Assembly (NCBI GenBank): GCA_947447625.1
Contig: CANFKS010000036.1
Coordinates: forward strand, 1-37,372
Direction of reading: 5' to 3'
DNA length: 37,372 nucleotides
Origin: Rhodospirillales bacterium
GTDB lineage: Bacteria > Pseudomonadota > Alphaproteobacteria > Acetobacterales > Acetobacteraceae
In this document: in pieces, positions 7,951 to 16,801 of the stretch
Position numbering within the stretch: the first letter of the stretch is position 1
Layout of the letters: each line of letters opens with the position of its first letter
Made by a program: the position numbers and the translations under genes
Notes under the pieces: model-generated
Seen by the model: the letters and a program-made list of their open reading frames with translations, nothing else
Told to the model about the DNA's origin: nothing
Database searches by the model: none

Positions 7951-9075
7951 GAGCGCCTGCTGGACGAGGCCCGCGAGGCGTTCGTAGTCGGAAAGATCGT
8001 TGTAGGCCTGGGCCGAGAGGCGGAGCCAGGCGGCGCCGCCGATGAGGCTGACCGGCGTGTCGGTGCCGAGAGCGAGGAGGCGGTCGCGCATGGCGGCGGC
8101 GTCGGTGATGCCGGGGAGGCGGACAAGGCCCATGGCGCCTGAGACCTGGTTGCCGCCGCCGGTTTCGCTGCCGATGCGTGTGGCGACAAGGTTTGTGGCT
8201 TCGAAGGCGAGGGTGGCGTTGCGGGCGCGCAGCGCGGGGCCGCCGAGGCGGGCATGGAAATCGAGCGCGGCGGTGACGGAGAGATAGGCGCTGGGGTCGA
8301 AGGTGCCGGTCCAGTCGAATTCGGCGAGGAAGCCCTGGCCGTAGCCGTGGCTGATGGTGACGGGGTGCAGGTCATGCTGCCGATCGCGCCGGGCCCAGAG
8401 GAAGGCGCAGCCTTTGGCGGCGTTGAGCCATTTGTGGCAGTTGCCGGTGTACCAATCGGCATCGAGGGCGGTCAGGTCGAGGTCGACATGGCCAGGGCCG
8501 TGGGCGCCGTCGACGAGGACGGGGACGCCGCTTGCGTGGCAGGCGCGCACGATGTCGGCGATGGGCAGCACGAGGGCGGAGGCGGAGGTGATATGATCGA
8601 TCACGGCGAGGCGGGTGCGCGGCGTGATGGCGGCGGCGACGGCTTCGGTGATGGCGTCGGGCAGGGGGCGGGGAAAGGGGATGGCGGCTTCGGCCATGGT
8701 GGCGCCGGTACGCTCGCAGATGTGCCGGATTGTGTTGCGGACGGCACCATAGACGTGTTGCAGCACCAGGATTTCGTCGCCGGGCTGAAAGCGCAGGCTG
8801 CGCAGGACGGCGTTGCAGCCGGTGGTGGCGTTTTCGACGAAAGCGAGGTCATCGCCATGGGCCCCGAGGAAGGCCGCGAGGCTGGACGCGGCGTGGCGGA
8901 TGGCGGCGGGGTAGGTCTCGCGGAAAAAGCGGCTGGGCTGGGCTTCCAGCCGGTCGCGCCATGCGTCCTGCGCGGCGCGGACGGCGCGGGGCGTGGCGCC
9001 GTAGCTGCCGTGGTTGAGGGTAAGGAAATCCGGGTCGAGGGCCCACTCGGCCCGGATCGCAGCGGCGTCGAGCAT
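7912..9075 (-). CDS. Class V aminotransferase (isopenicillin N epimerase-like)
   Basis: A 387-residue PLP enzyme of the class V aminotransferase/NifS-like fold, in the isopenicillin-N-epimerase-like branch. Asp189 and His192 in LVDGAHGPG should contact the pyridine ring and Lys215 in GNCHKWL should form the Schiff base. The N-terminal LNHGSYGATP is characteristic of this branch. The reaction is not clear from sequence: members act as epimerases, lyases or aminotransferases. Its ATG overlaps the stop of the amidase (TGATG), so it is the last gene of a coupled three-gene unit with the amidase and the AtzG-like subunit. Its C-terminus lies within repeat copy 3, so the last residues may be a later replacement of the original end. 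Confidence 0.88.
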   Translation of the reverse strand: MLDAAAIRAEWALDPDFLTLNHGSYGATPRAVRAAQDAWRDRLEAQPSRFFRETYPAAIRHAASSLAAFLGAHGDDLAFVENATTGCNAVLRSLRFQPGDEILVLQHVYGAVRNTIRHICERTGATMAEAAIPFPRPLPDAITEAVAAAITPRTRLAVIDHITSASALVLPIADIVRACHASGVPVLVDGAHGPGHVDLDLTALDADWYTGNCHKWLNAAKGCAFLWARRDRQHDLHPVTISHGYGQGFLAEFDWTGTFDPSAYLSVTAALDFHARLGGPALRARNATLAFEATNLVATRIGSETGGGNQVSGAMGLVRLPGITDAAAMRDRLLALGTDTPVSLIGGAAWLRLSAQAYNDLSDYERLAGLVQQALEPDAFWRSRQKA

Positions 9076-10466
9076 CAGCTCGCCATGGGGGGGCGGCGGT
9101 CACGCCACGCGGTGGCGGTTTCGTAGGCGTGGGCGGCGCGGAAGATCGTTTGTTCCTGGAAGGCCTTGCCGACGAGTTGGATGGACAGCGGCAGACCGGC
9201 GGCGCCGTAGCCGGCGCAGACCGAAATGGCGGGCAGGCCGGTGAGGTTGAAGGGCATGGTGTAGCCGGGCTTCTCCATGCTGGACCATTTCGGGATGCCC
9301 TCGATTTTGGGGGCCTCGGTGGGGGAAGCGGTGGTCAGCAGGAGGTCGACAGGCTCCATCGCCTCGGCGGTTTGCAGGCAGAGCTCGCGGCGGCGGCGGG
9401 TGGCCTGGATGTAGTCGGCCGCACTGGTCAGGCCGCCCAGGGCGAGCCGATCGCGCAGGAGTTCGCCGTAGTCGTTGTAGCGGGTGCGCAGCCATGGTTC
9501 GTGCACCGCGAAGGCCTCGGTGATGAGGATGAGGAAGCCGGCGGCGCGATAGTCTTCCAGGCTCGGCAGGACGACGTCGCTGATGATGGCGCCTTCGGAT
9601 TTGTAGAAGGCGATGGCGTCATCAATGGCGGCGCAGACGGCTGGGTTGGCGGGGTTGTCGGTCTCGTGGAAATTGCGGATGACGCCGATGCGCAGACCCT
9701 TGGCGCCTTTGTGCAGGTCGGAGCGGAAATTGGGCACCGGGCGATTGGCGCTGGCGGGGTCGGCGGGGTCGTGCCCGGCCATGGCCTGGAGGAGCATGGC
9801 GCAATCCTCCGCGGTCCAGGCGAGGGGGCCGGCGTGATCCAAGGTGAAGGACAGCGGCAGGATGCCCATGCGGCTGCACAACCCATAGGTCGGCTTGATG
9901 CCGGCAATGCCGCAGAAGGCGGCGGGGCCGCGGATGGAGCCGCCGGTGTCGGAGCCGGTGCCGCCGAGGAACAGGCCGGCGGCGACGCCGGCACCGGTAC
10001 CGGACGAGGAGCCGGAGGGGCCGTATTCCGGGTTCCAGGGGTTGCGTGCTGGGGGCCAGGGCAGGTCGAAGCTCGGGCCGCCCATGGCGAATTCATGGGT
10101 GCTGAGCTTGCCGAGCATCACCGTGCCGGCATCGTCAAGCATGGTGACGGTGCGGGCGTCGGTGTCGGGGATGTGGTCCTGCAGCAGCTTGGAATGGGCC
10201 GTCGTGGGCAGGCCCTTGGTGCAGTAAATGTCCTTGTGGGCGATGGGGATGCCATCGAGCGGGCCCCGGGCGCGCCCGGCCATCACGCGGGCCTCGGCGG
10301 CGCGGGCATCGGCCAAAGCGCGCTCGGGGGTGTGCAGGATGAAGGCGTTGATTTGAGGGTCAAGCTTGGCGGTGCGGTCGAGGCAGATCTGGGTGAGTTC
10401 GACCGGGGAGAGCTTTTTGGCAGCGATCAGGGCCGAGGCCTGGGCAATGGTGAAATGCGGGGCCAT
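9075..10466 (-). CDS. Amidase, AtzE/GatA-like
   Basis: An amidase-signature hydrolase of 463 residues. The Ser-cisSer-Lys triad is visible: Lys78 in IAHKD, the cis-Ser around 153-154 in GPSGSSSGTGAG, and the nucleophile Ser177 in GSDTGGSIRGPA. It would cleave a small amide in the cytoplasm. The gene directly before it encodes an AtzG-like small protein, which in the cyanuric-acid pathway forms a complex with the amidase AtzE; this makes an AtzE-type heteromeric hydrolase more likely than a stand-alone GatA. The ATG at 10466 is preferred, since it overlaps the upstream stop as TGATG; a GTG one codon earlier is also possible. The true substrate cannot be read from the sequence. Confidence 0.9.
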   Translation of the reverse strand: MAPHFTIAQASALIAAKKLSPVELTQICLDRTAKLDPQINAFILHTPERALADARAAEARVMAGRARGPLDGIPIAHKDIYCTKGLPTTAHSKLLQDHIPDTDARTVTMLDDAGTVMLGKLSTHEFAMGGPSFDLPWPPARNPWNPEYGPSGSSSGTGAGVAAGLFLGGTGSDTGGSIRGPAAFCGIAGIKPTYGLCSRMGILPLSFTLDHAGPLAWTAEDCAMLLQAMAGHDPADPASANRPVPNFRSDLHKGAKGLRIGVIRNFHETDNPANPAVCAAIDDAIAFYKSEGAIISDVVLPSLEDYRAAGFLILITEAFAVHEPWLRTRYNDYGELLRDRLALGGLTSAADYIQATRRRRELCLQTAEAMEPVDLLLTTASPTEAPKIEGIPKWSSMEKPGYTMPFNLTGLPAISVCAGYGAAGLPLSIQLVGKAFQEQTIFRAAHAYETATAWRDRRPPMAS

Positions 10467-10672
10467 CACGCGCCCTCCGGCTTGAAGATATGGGAAGGTT
10501 CGGCCGGGCGGTCTCGGGTGGGGCTGGTGCTGGTGGCGCGAACGCGGGCGATCAGGGTTTCCATGATGGGCCAGGCATGGGTGTGGATGTCAGCGGATTG
10601 GGCCTCGGAGAGCGGGAGGGCGGCGCGGCGGACCAGGGCATCGAAATCGGCACGCGGGGTGGGGAGCGGCAT
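10466..10672 (-). CDS. AtzG-like small subunit (DUF4089 type)
   Basis: A 68-residue protein that would be easy to miss. Its C-terminus reads RPAEPSHIFKPEG, close to the EPA-x-(V/I)F-x-P ending I associate with AtzG-like (DUF4089) proteins. The body is a helical segment with two predicted helices, as expected for a GatC-like partner that wraps around an amidase. ATG at 10672 has GGAAG nine bases upstream. Its stop overlaps the amidase start as TGATG, so both should be made together. The family call rests on length, the C-terminal motif and position. Confidence 0.75.
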   Translation of the reverse strand: MPLPTPRADFDALVRRAALPLSEAQSADIHTHAWPIMETLIARVRATSTSPTRDRPAEPSHIFKPEGA

Positions 10673-10708
10673 TGGCGGGGCTTCCGGATGGGGTTGAGAC
10701 AGGAGGGG

Positions 10709-10740
10709 AGCGCTTCTTTTTTTGAAAAAAAAGAAGCGCT
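10709..10740. terminator. Perfect A/T-cored hairpin between minE and the amidase unit
   Basis: AGCGCTTCTTTTTTT (10709-10723) pairs perfectly with the 15 bases at 10726-10740. The hairpin sits ten bases after the minE stop and would end the min transcript on the minus strand; its T runs are inside the stem rather than after it. A closely similar hairpin pair occurs at 36231-36365, so it may be a member of a dispersed family rather than a plain terminator. Confidence 0.65.
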
Positions 10741-10749
10741 TGCCTTCCT

Positions 10750-11013
10750 TCAGGCCACTTTGGCCCGCTCCGACAGCGGCACCTCGATATCGATCTCCAG
10801 GGTGGAGACATGGTTGCCCCGGTCAAGCTTGATCTGCACCTTGTCCGGATCGATTTCCATGTGGCGGCGGATCACCGCGATGATTTCCTCTTGCAGGCGG
10901 GCCACGAGGTCCGAACTGCCGAAGGAGGAGCGCTCATGGGCGAGCAGGATTTGCAGGCGGTCGCGGGCCACGGTGGCCGTGGGTTTGCGGCGCCAGAACT
11001 GGAACAGGCTCAT
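10750..11013 (-). CDS. minE: MinE, cell division topological specificity factor
   Basis: MinE drives pole-to-pole oscillation of MinD by stimulating its ATPase, which keeps the division site at mid-cell. The 87-residue protein has the expected length. The N-terminal helix [10 protein letters not shown] would bind membrane, the MinD-binding segment [13 protein letters not shown] is clear, and the dimerisation domain follows ([12 protein letters not shown] to the end). Its ATG overlaps the minD stop by ATGA, and it is the last gene of minC-minD-minE. Confidence 0.97.
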   Translation of the reverse strand: MSLFQFWRRKPTATVARDRLQILLAHERSSFGSSDLVARLQEEIIAVIRRHMEIDPDKVQIKLDRGNHVSTLEIDIEVPLSERAKVA

Positions 11014-11825
11014 GCGACCCTCCGGCCGAACAGACGCTCGACGAAGGAGCGGCGCTCCTGCGGGATGGACATCGGGACCGTTTCGCCGCGCAGGCGCCGC
11101 ACCGCGTCCTGATAGGCGCGGGCCGGGGCGGTTTCGGGGTTGTTGAGTGTGACGGGCACGCCGATGTTCGAGGCTTTGAGGACTTCCTGGCTTTCCGGGA
11201 TGATGCCGAGCAGCGGGATGGACAGGATGTCGAGCACGTCCTCCACCTTCAGCATGTCGCCGCGGGCGGCGCGGGCCGGGTCGTAGCGGGTGATGAGAAG
11301 ATGTTTCTCGACGCGTTCGCCGCGCATGGCGCGCTCGGTTTTGCTGTCGAGCAGGCCGATGATGCGGTCGCTGTCCCGCACCGAGGACACTTCGGGGTTG
11401 GTGACGACGATGGCGATATCGGCGTGGTGCATGGCCATGGCGGGGCCGCGCTCGATGCCGGCGGGGCTGTCGCAGATCACCCAGTCGAACTTCTCGCGCA
11501 ATTCGGCGATCACCTTGGCGACGCCATCGGTGGTGAGAGCATCCTTGTCGCGGGTTTGCGAGGCCGGGAGGATCGAGAGGGTCTCGATGCGCTTGTCGCG
11601 GATCAGGGCCTGGTGCAGCTTGGCATCGCCCTGGATGACGTTGATGAGGTCGAACACCACGCGGCGTTCGGCGCCCATCACGAGGTCGAGGTTGCGCAGG
11701 CCGACGTCGAAGTCAACGACGACGACCTTTTCGCCGGACTGGGCAAGAGCGGCCCCGATCGCGGCGGTGGAGGTCGTCTTTCCGACGCCACCCTTGCCGG
11801 ATGTGACGACAAGAACCTTGGACAT
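11010..11825 (-). CDS. minD: MinD, septum-site determining ATPase
   Basis: Membrane-associated ParA-family ATPase that recruits MinC and is displaced by MinE. The 271-residue protein opens with the deviant Walker A KGGVGKTT (residues 11-18), followed by [17 protein letters not shown] (Walker A' Asp) and the DSPAGIE switch. The C-terminus, [12 protein letters not shown], is the amphipathic membrane-targeting helix. The start is supported by AAGGAGG at 11831-11837, five bases upstream. It lies 17 bases after minC and overlaps minE by four. Confidence 0.97.
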   Translation of the reverse strand: MSKVLVVTSGKGGVGKTTSTAAIGAALAQSGEKVVVVDFDVGLRNLDLVMGAERRVVFDLINVIQGDAKLHQALIRDKRIETLSILPASQTRDKDALTTDGVAKVIAELREKFDWVICDSPAGIERGPAMAMHHADIAIVVTNPEVSSVRDSDRIIGLLDSKTERAMRGERVEKHLLITRYDPARAARGDMLKVEDVLDILSIPLLGIIPESQEVLKASNIGVPVTLNNPETAPARAYQDAVRRLRGETVPMSIPQERRSFVERLFGRRVA

Positions 11826-11842
11826 GCGTTCCTCCTTGCAGC

Positions 11843-12556
11843 CTAACGCTGGGCTGAGATCATGATGCGGCCGGACTCGAGCCAGATATGGGCGGCGCCG
11901 CCCCGCAATGCGGCGTCCATGTCCTCGGCCGTTTGGTAGAAGCCATCGATCGAGACCAGTTCGGCCTCGAGTTTGCGGCAGAAGATGCGGGCCTTGGCGA
12001 AGCCCTGGGCGCCGGCGAGAGCACGGCCGCGGAGGGCGCCGTAGATATGGATGGAGCCGCCGGCGAGGACTTCCGCGCCCGAGGAGACCGATCCGAGGAT
12101 GGTGACATCGCCTTGGGGGAAGACGATGGATTGGCCGGAGCGGACATTGTCTTCGACGATGAGGCCGGGAGCGCCGCCGGCCGGAGCGCTGGTTGCAACG
12201 CCGGGCTTGGGGGCCTCGCGCGGCTTGATTTCGACAAGTCCGGTCTGGCGGCCGCCGGTCAGCGGGCGTTTCCAGGGGTCGGCGCCGGGAATGTCGGCCG
12301 CGTTCTCGACGTCGATGACACCGAGGCCGATTGCTTCGAGGTCGGTCAGCAGGGTGGCGACGCCTTCGCTGTCCGGCTTGAGCATGGCGCAGTCGACGAT
12401 CACCGGGCGGCCGGCGAAAAAGCCGGGGGCCTTGGTGGATTGGGCGCGCAGGGCATCGAGCCACGCGGCGAGCGGGGCCTCCGGCGTGATGACGAACGCC
12501 ATGAAGGAACGGCCGCGTACTCTGATCTGCATTCGGGGTTTGAAATCGCTTGGCAC
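11843..12556 (-). CDS. minC: MinC, septum-site determining protein
   Basis: Inhibitor of FtsZ ring assembly carried by MinD. The N-terminal domain (about 1-105) starts with an RVRGRSF strand comparable to the first strand of other MinC proteins; a Pro/Ala-rich linker follows; the C-terminal beta-helix (about 130-237) includes VRSGQSIVFPQGDVTILGSV and the GGSIHIYGALRGRALAG motif that binds MinD. I chose the GTG at 12556 because it gives an N-terminal length typical for the family; an ATG at 12532 removes eight residues and is nearly as good. No strong ribosome binding site helps to decide. The end is 17 bases before minD. Confidence 0.93.
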   Translation of the reverse strand: MPSDFKPRMQIRVRGRSFMAFVITPEAPLAAWLDALRAQSTKAPGFFAGRPVIVDCAMLKPDSEGVATLLTDLEAIGLGVIDVENAADIPGADPWKRPLTGGRQTGLVEIKPREAPKPGVATSAPAGGAPGLIVEDNVRSGQSIVFPQGDVTILGSVSSGAEVLAGGSIHIYGALRGRALAGAQGFAKARIFCRKLEAELVSIDGFYQTAEDMDAALRGGAAHIWLESGRIMISAQR

Positions 12557-12673
12557 GCCGCGAAGGTGACGCCCAGCGGCCTCAGCGTCAACGCTTAAGA
12601 CGTGCCTCGACGCAAGACGCTGTGGACAACTTGGGGCAGACCGCAACGCGGTATCGCGCGAGGCAATCCTTGG

Positions 12674-14086
12674 TCAGCGGCCCGTGAGGATACGGTCGAC
12701 CAATTGGCGGACGGTGGGGATGAAGCCGTTGCTGTAGAACGGGTCATTGCCGAATTTGAAGGCGTTGTGGCCCGAGAACATCAGGTTGTTGGCCAGCGCG
12801 TCCGCCTCGTCGCCGCGATGGGCGATGTCCTGCAGCGTTTTTTGGATGCAGAAGCTGCGTGGATCGGCCTTCTTGCCGTTGGTGAGATCAGGCGCGTGCT
12901 GCGACCAGTTGGAGAAGCGGCACTGGCTGAGGCAGCCCATGCAGGCGACCTGGTCGTCAAGGATTTCGCGGCTGCTGGCGGGTGTTACGAAAATCAGCGT
13001 GTTGTCCGGCGTGCGCAGCGCCTCGGTGAACCCCGCTTCCTCCCAGGCCTGGACCAGCGGGAGGTCGTTGGGAGCGAGCCAGACCAGGCGCTTGCGCGGG
13101 CCGACGCCGTATTCGGCGGTGTGTTCGCCGGCCGCTTCGGTGCTGAAAGCGACCTGGCGGTCATTGCGGCCGCGCAGGTCCTGGATGAAATTGTTGTTGA
13201 CCGCCGAGGAGTAGAAGCCGGTCGGGCTGAAGCGGTTGAGGAAGACGTCGCCTTCCTGCAGCGTCAGCAGTTTGCGCTTCCAGACCTCGCCGATCGGGGA
13301 TTCCTGGGTGAGCAGCGGGCGGGTGCCGAACTGGAAGGCGATGGGGCCGAGTTCGGGATTGCCGATCCAGTGCTCCCAATCCTCCAGCCACCAGACGCCG
13401 CCGGCCATGATGATGGGGGTTTCGCCGAGGCCGAATTCGCGCATCAGCTTGCGCAGCGCCAGCACGCGGGGGAACGGGTCTTCCGGGCGGGCGGGGTCTT
13501 CGGAGTTGGAGAGGCCGTTATGGCCGCCGGCGAGCCAGGGGTCCTCGTAGACGACGCCGCCGAGCAGGTCGGCCGCCTTGTGGAAGGCGCGCTTCCAGAG
13601 TGCGCCGAAGGCACGGGCGGAGGAGACGATGGGGTAGTAGTGGACGTTGAATTTGGCGGCGATGTCGGACAGGCGATAGGGCATGCCGGCGCCGCAGGTG
13701 ATGCCGTGGATCAGGCCTTTGGCGCCTTCGAGGATGCCGGTGATGACGCGTTCGGCGCCACCCATTTCCCACAGGAAATTGGCGTGGACGCGGCCGCTTC
13801 CGCCGGCGATGTCATGGGCGCGCCGGGCCTGGGCGATGCCGCCGGCGATGCCGTAGGCGACGAGTTCCTCGTGGCGCTCGCGCCGGGTGCGGCCGTGATA
13901 GACTTGCGGGATGATGGTGCCGTTGGCATCGTAGCTGTCGGGATTGACGGCCGAAAACGTGCCGGCGCCGCCGCCCGCGGCCCAATGGCCGGCGGTGATG
14001 CCGTTGGACACAGCGACGCCTTTGCCGCCTTCGACGAGCGGCAGAACGTCCACTCCGCCCATGCGGATCGTATTGATCGGCTTCAT
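12674..14086 (-). CDS. Nitronate monooxygenase-like flavoprotein with Cys cluster
   Basis: A 470-residue protein that resembles the FMN-dependent nitronate monooxygenase / enoyl-ACP reductase II fold. Residues 105-135 (EGAKGLIHGITCGAGMPY) and 223-231 (TPIIMAGGV) fit the TIM-barrel FMN/phosphate loops. It is about 120 residues longer than typical enzymes of that family, with an extra C-terminal part. That part holds Cys382, Cys385, Cys389 (CMGCLSQC) and a fourth at 413, a spacing that could bind an iron-sulfur cluster. No redox partner is encoded nearby. It is a single-gene unit between the pnp and min operons, with GCAGGG before the ATG. The general class is fairly secure; the reaction is not. 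Confidence 0.72.
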   Translation of the reverse strand: MKPINTIRMGGVDVLPLVEGGKGVAVSNGITAGHWAAGGGAGTFSAVNPDSYDANGTIIPQVYHGRTRRERHEELVAYGIAGGIAQARRAHDIAGGSGRVHANFLWEMGGAERVITGILEGAKGLIHGITCGAGMPYRLSDIAAKFNVHYYPIVSSARAFGALWKRAFHKAADLLGGVVYEDPWLAGGHNGLSNSEDPARPEDPFPRVLALRKLMREFGLGETPIIMAGGVWWLEDWEHWIGNPELGPIAFQFGTRPLLTQESPIGEVWKRKLLTLQEGDVFLNRFSPTGFYSSAVNNNFIQDLRGRNDRQVAFSTEAAGEHTAEYGVGPRKRLVWLAPNDLPLVQAWEEAGFTEALRTPDNTLIFVTPASSREILDDQVACMGCLSQCRFSNWSQHAPDLTNGKKADPRSFCIQKTLQDIAHRGDEADALANNLMFSGHNAFKFGNDPFYSNGFIPTVRQLVDRILTGR

Positions 14087-14166
14087 CGCACCCTGCCTTC
14101 TGGCCCACGGTCCCGCATGGCGTGCCCCCTTCGGGCGCCATCATGTCATACTCTTGTCACCGAATA

Positions 14167-14198
14167 GGCGGCGGCTCGCCGTTTCGCAAGCCGCCGCC
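14167..14198 (-). terminator. Hairpin after pnp
   Basis: Perfect 10-bp arms GGCGGCGGCT (14167-14176) and AGCCGCCGCC (14189-14198) with a 12-base loop, 30 bases downstream of the pnp stop. It probably ends the rimP-pnp transcript or protects its 3' end. No long T run follows on either strand. Confidence 0.6.
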
Positions 14199-14199
14199 G

Positions 14200-14231
14200 T
14201 GGCGCTCGGTGTTACTGGCGCTCGGTGTTAC
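14200..14231. repeat. 16-bp tandem duplication across the pnp stop
   Basis: TGGCGCTCGGTGTTAC occurs twice without a gap (14200-14215 and 14216-14231), followed by the partial unit TGGCTCTCG. The pnp stop codon (TAA, 14228-14230 read on the minus strand) lies in one copy, and the second copy is untranslated. Confidence 0.85.
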
Positions 14232-16450
14232 TGGCTCTCGCCGCCCTCGCGGGGCTGGCGATCGCGCTCACGCCCGCGGCCGCCACGATCACCGCGATCG
14301 CTGCGCTCCCCGCCTTCACGGTCGCCGCCCTTGGGGCCGACCTTGTCGGAGATGTCGGCACCGGTCTCCTGGTCGACGACGCGCATCGACAGCTTCACCT
14401 TGCCGCGATCATCGAAGCCGATGACTTTGACTTTCACCATGTCACCGTCATTGACCACGTCGCTCGTCTTGGCGACACGGCCCTGGGCGAGTTCGCTGAT
14501 ATGGACGAGGCCGTCCTTGGAGCCGAGGAAGTTGACGAAGGCGCCGAATTCGGCGGTTTTCACCACCTTGCCGGTGTAGATCACGCCGATCTCGGGCTCG
14601 GCCACGATGCCGCGGATCTTATCGATCGCGGCTTGCGCCTTGGCCGGGTCATTCGAGGCGATCTTGATGGTGCCGTCGTCGTTGATGTCGATCTTGCAGC
14701 CGGTCTGCTCGACGATCTCGCGGATCACCTTGCCGCCGGTGCCGATGACTTCGCGGATCTTCTCCTTCGGCACGGTGATGATGGTGATGCGCGGAGCGGT
14801 GGCGGCGACTTCGGTGCGGTTGCCGGACAGGCCCTTGGCCATTTCGCCGAGGATGTGCAGGCGGCCGTCCTTGGCCTGGCCAAGAGCCACTTCCATGATC
14901 GCGGGCGTGATGGAGGTGATCTTGATGTCCATCTGCAGGCTGGTGATGCCCATTTCGGTTCCGGCCACCTTGAAGTCCATGTCGCCGAGGTGATCCTCGT
15001 CGCCCAGGATGTCGGACAGCACGGCAAAGCCCTTGTCTTCCTTGATGAGGCCCATGGCGATACCGGCCACGGGGCGGATCAGGGGGACGCCGGCATCCAT
15101 CAGCGCCAGCGATGTGCCGCAGACGGTGGCCATCGAAGAGGAGCCGTTGGACTCGGTGATCTCGGAGACGACGCGCAGGGTGTAGGGGAAGACGGTCTTG
15201 GCGGGCAGCACGGGGTGGATCGCGCGCCAGGCAAGCTTGCCGTGGCCGATTTCACGACGGCCGGGGGAGCCCATGCGGCCGGCTTCGCCCACGGAGTACG
15301 GAGGGAAGTTGTAGTGCAGCATGAAATGCTCGCGGTATTCGCCTTCGAGCGCGTCGATGACCTGCTCGTCCTGGCCGGTGCCGAGGGTGGCGACGCAGAG
15401 TGCCTGGGTCTCGCCGCGGGTGAACAGGGCGGAACCATGGGCGCGCGGGAGCACGCCGACTTCGGCGACGATGGGGCGGACGGTCTTGGTGTCACGCCCG
15501 TCGATGCGCAGGCCGGTGTCGAGGATGGCGTTGCGCACGATGTCGGCTTCGAGTTCCTTGAACAGGCCCTTGGCCTTGTCGGCATCGAGGCCTTCGGCCA
15601 CGAGGGCGGCGGCGGCGGCCTTTTTGGCGGCGCCGACCTTGTCCTGGCGGACCTGCTTCAGCGGCTCCTTGTAGGCATCGGTGATGCCGGCGCGCGCGAG
15701 GGCATCGACGCGGGCGGCCAGGGTCTTTTCCTCTTGCGAGGGCTCCGGCAGGGCCCAAGGCTCCTTGGCGGCGACTTCGGCGAGTTCGATGATCGCCTGG
15801 ATGACCGACTGGAAGGCGGCATGGCCGAAATTAACCGCCCCGAGCATGACGTCCTCGGTGAGTTCCTGCGCTTCGGACTCGACCATCAGCACGCCTTCGG
15901 TGGTGCCGGCGAGGACGAGTTCGAGTTTGCTCTCCTTGACCTGCTCAGAGGTCGGGTTGAGGACGTATTCGCCGTCGATCAGGGCCACGCGGGCGGCGGC
16001 AACCGGGCCGAAGAAGGGGATGCCGGAAATCGTGAGCGCGGCCGAGCAGCCGATCATCGCGACGATATCGGGATCGTTCTCGAGATCATGGCTGAGGACG
16101 GTGGCGACGACCTGGACCTCGTTGCGGAACCCATGGGGGAACAGCGGGCGGAGGGGCCGGTCGATCAGGCGGGAAACCAGGGTTTCCTTCTCGGAGGGAC
16201 GACCCTCGCGCTTGAAGAAGCCGCCCGGAATTTTGCCGGCGGCGAAGGCCTTTTCCTGGTAGTTCACGGTCAGGGGGAAGAAATCCTGGCCGGGCTTGGA
16301 GGTTTTGACGCCAACGGCGGTGCAGAGCACGATCGTCTCGCCATAGGTGATCATCACGGCGCCATCGGCCTGGCGGGCGATCTTGCCGGTTTCCATGACG
16401 AGCTTGCGCCCGCCCCAGTCGAGTTCCTTGCGGAAGTATTTGTCGAACAT
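14228..16450 (-). CDS. pnp: Polynucleotide phosphorylase
   Basis: PNPase degrades RNA 3' to 5' phosphorolytically and is a core of the degradosome. The 740-residue protein has two RNase PH domains (about 1-210 and 300-530) separated by the helical domain, then a KH domain ([14 protein letters not shown]) and an S1 domain ([24 protein letters not shown]). The C-terminus is an Arg/Gly/Asp-rich tail ([13 protein letters not shown]) that may bind RNA or RNase E. The start at 16450 fits the family's [10 protein letters not shown] opening and has AAGGA (16457-16461) six bases upstream. Longer forms reaching to 16570 would lie in the leader. It is the last gene of the operon; a strong hairpin and a repeat copy separate it from rpsO, which suggests separate control. 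Confidence 0.97.
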   Translation of the reverse strand: MFDKYFRKELDWGGRKLVMETGKIARQADGAVMITYGETIVLCTAVGVKTSKPGQDFFPLTVNYQEKAFAAGKIPGGFFKREGRPSEKETLVSRLIDRPLRPLFPHGFRNEVQVVATVLSHDLENDPDIVAMIGCSAALTISGIPFFGPVAAARVALIDGEYVLNPTSEQVKESKLELVLAGTTEGVLMVESEAQELTEDVMLGAVNFGHAAFQSVIQAIIELAEVAAKEPWALPEPSQEEKTLAARVDALARAGITDAYKEPLKQVRQDKVGAAKKAAAAALVAEGLDADKAKGLFKELEADIVRNAILDTGLRIDGRDTKTVRPIVAEVGVLPRAHGSALFTRGETQALCVATLGTGQDEQVIDALEGEYREHFMLHYNFPPYSVGEAGRMGSPGRREIGHGKLAWRAIHPVLPAKTVFPYTLRVVSEITESNGSSSMATVCGTSLALMDAGVPLIRPVAGIAMGLIKEDKGFAVLSDILGDEDHLGDMDFKVAGTEMGITSLQMDIKITSITPAIMEVALGQAKDGRLHILGEMAKGLSGNRTEVAATAPRITIITVPKEKIREVIGTGGKVIREIVEQTGCKIDINDDGTIKIASNDPAKAQAAIDKIRGIVAEPEIGVIYTGKVVKTAEFGAFVNFLGSKDGLVHISELAQGRVAKTSDVVNDGDMVKVKVIGFDDRGKVKLSMRVVDQETGADISDKVGPKGGDREGGERSDRGDRGGRGRERDRQPREGGESQ

Positions 16451-16743
16451 CGTCGATCCTTCACTTCGGCGCGATGCAGCGGGGGCAGGGTCGATTCGTA
16501 TCTCCATCGGGAGACACGGCGTCTCGGGCGGCATGGGGCGGGAGGCTTGCGCGCTACCGCGGTGTGGCACGTATCATCCACGACCATGTTGCCGGAAACG
16601 CCGTTGCGGCGCCCTTGGCGGCCCTGCGGTGCAGGGTGCCGGGTACCGGATCGGCCATCTGTCGTTCCGCCGCAAGCGCGGCAGCCGGCACACCATGCGC
16701 CGGCTTCGGCGTTGCCCCCCGCCACCATGGCGCGGGGTCAGGC

Positions 16744-16777
16744 GCCGGCCGCCCCCTCATAAGAGGCGGCGGCCGGC
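16744..16777 (-). promoter_or_regulatory. Strong hairpin in the pnp leader
   Basis: The 350 bases between pnp and the repeat after rpsO hold no gene. In them, 15-base arms (16744-16758 and 16763-16777) pair with one mismatch around the loop ATAA. In E. coli a long pnp leader stem is cut by RNase III and lets PNPase repress its own mRNA; an equivalent here is an inference from position only. No T run follows on the minus strand, so a simple terminator is less likely. Confidence 0.45.
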
Positions 16778-16801
16778 CGTTATCAGCGTTATCGCGTTCC
16801 A

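Noticed and set aside
9129-10697. Open frame of 522 codons on the plus strand, opposite the amidase
   Set aside because: Gly-rich mirror frame; the amidase on the other strand has a full catalytic triad.
12621-12629. DnaA-box-like TGTGGACAA upstream of minC
   Set aside because: It is a single site without a cluster or AT-rich unwinding region, and none of the genes usually near an origin are here.
12602-14167. Open frame of 521 codons on the plus strand, opposite the nitronate-monooxygenase-like gene
   Set aside because: Ala/Gly/Asp-rich mirror frame with no domain; the minus-strand product has recognisable flavin-binding segments.
14225-16762. Open frame of 845 codons on the plus strand, opposite pnp
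   Set aside because: Mirror frame of pnp with the same His/Asp/Gly-rich bias and no family match.
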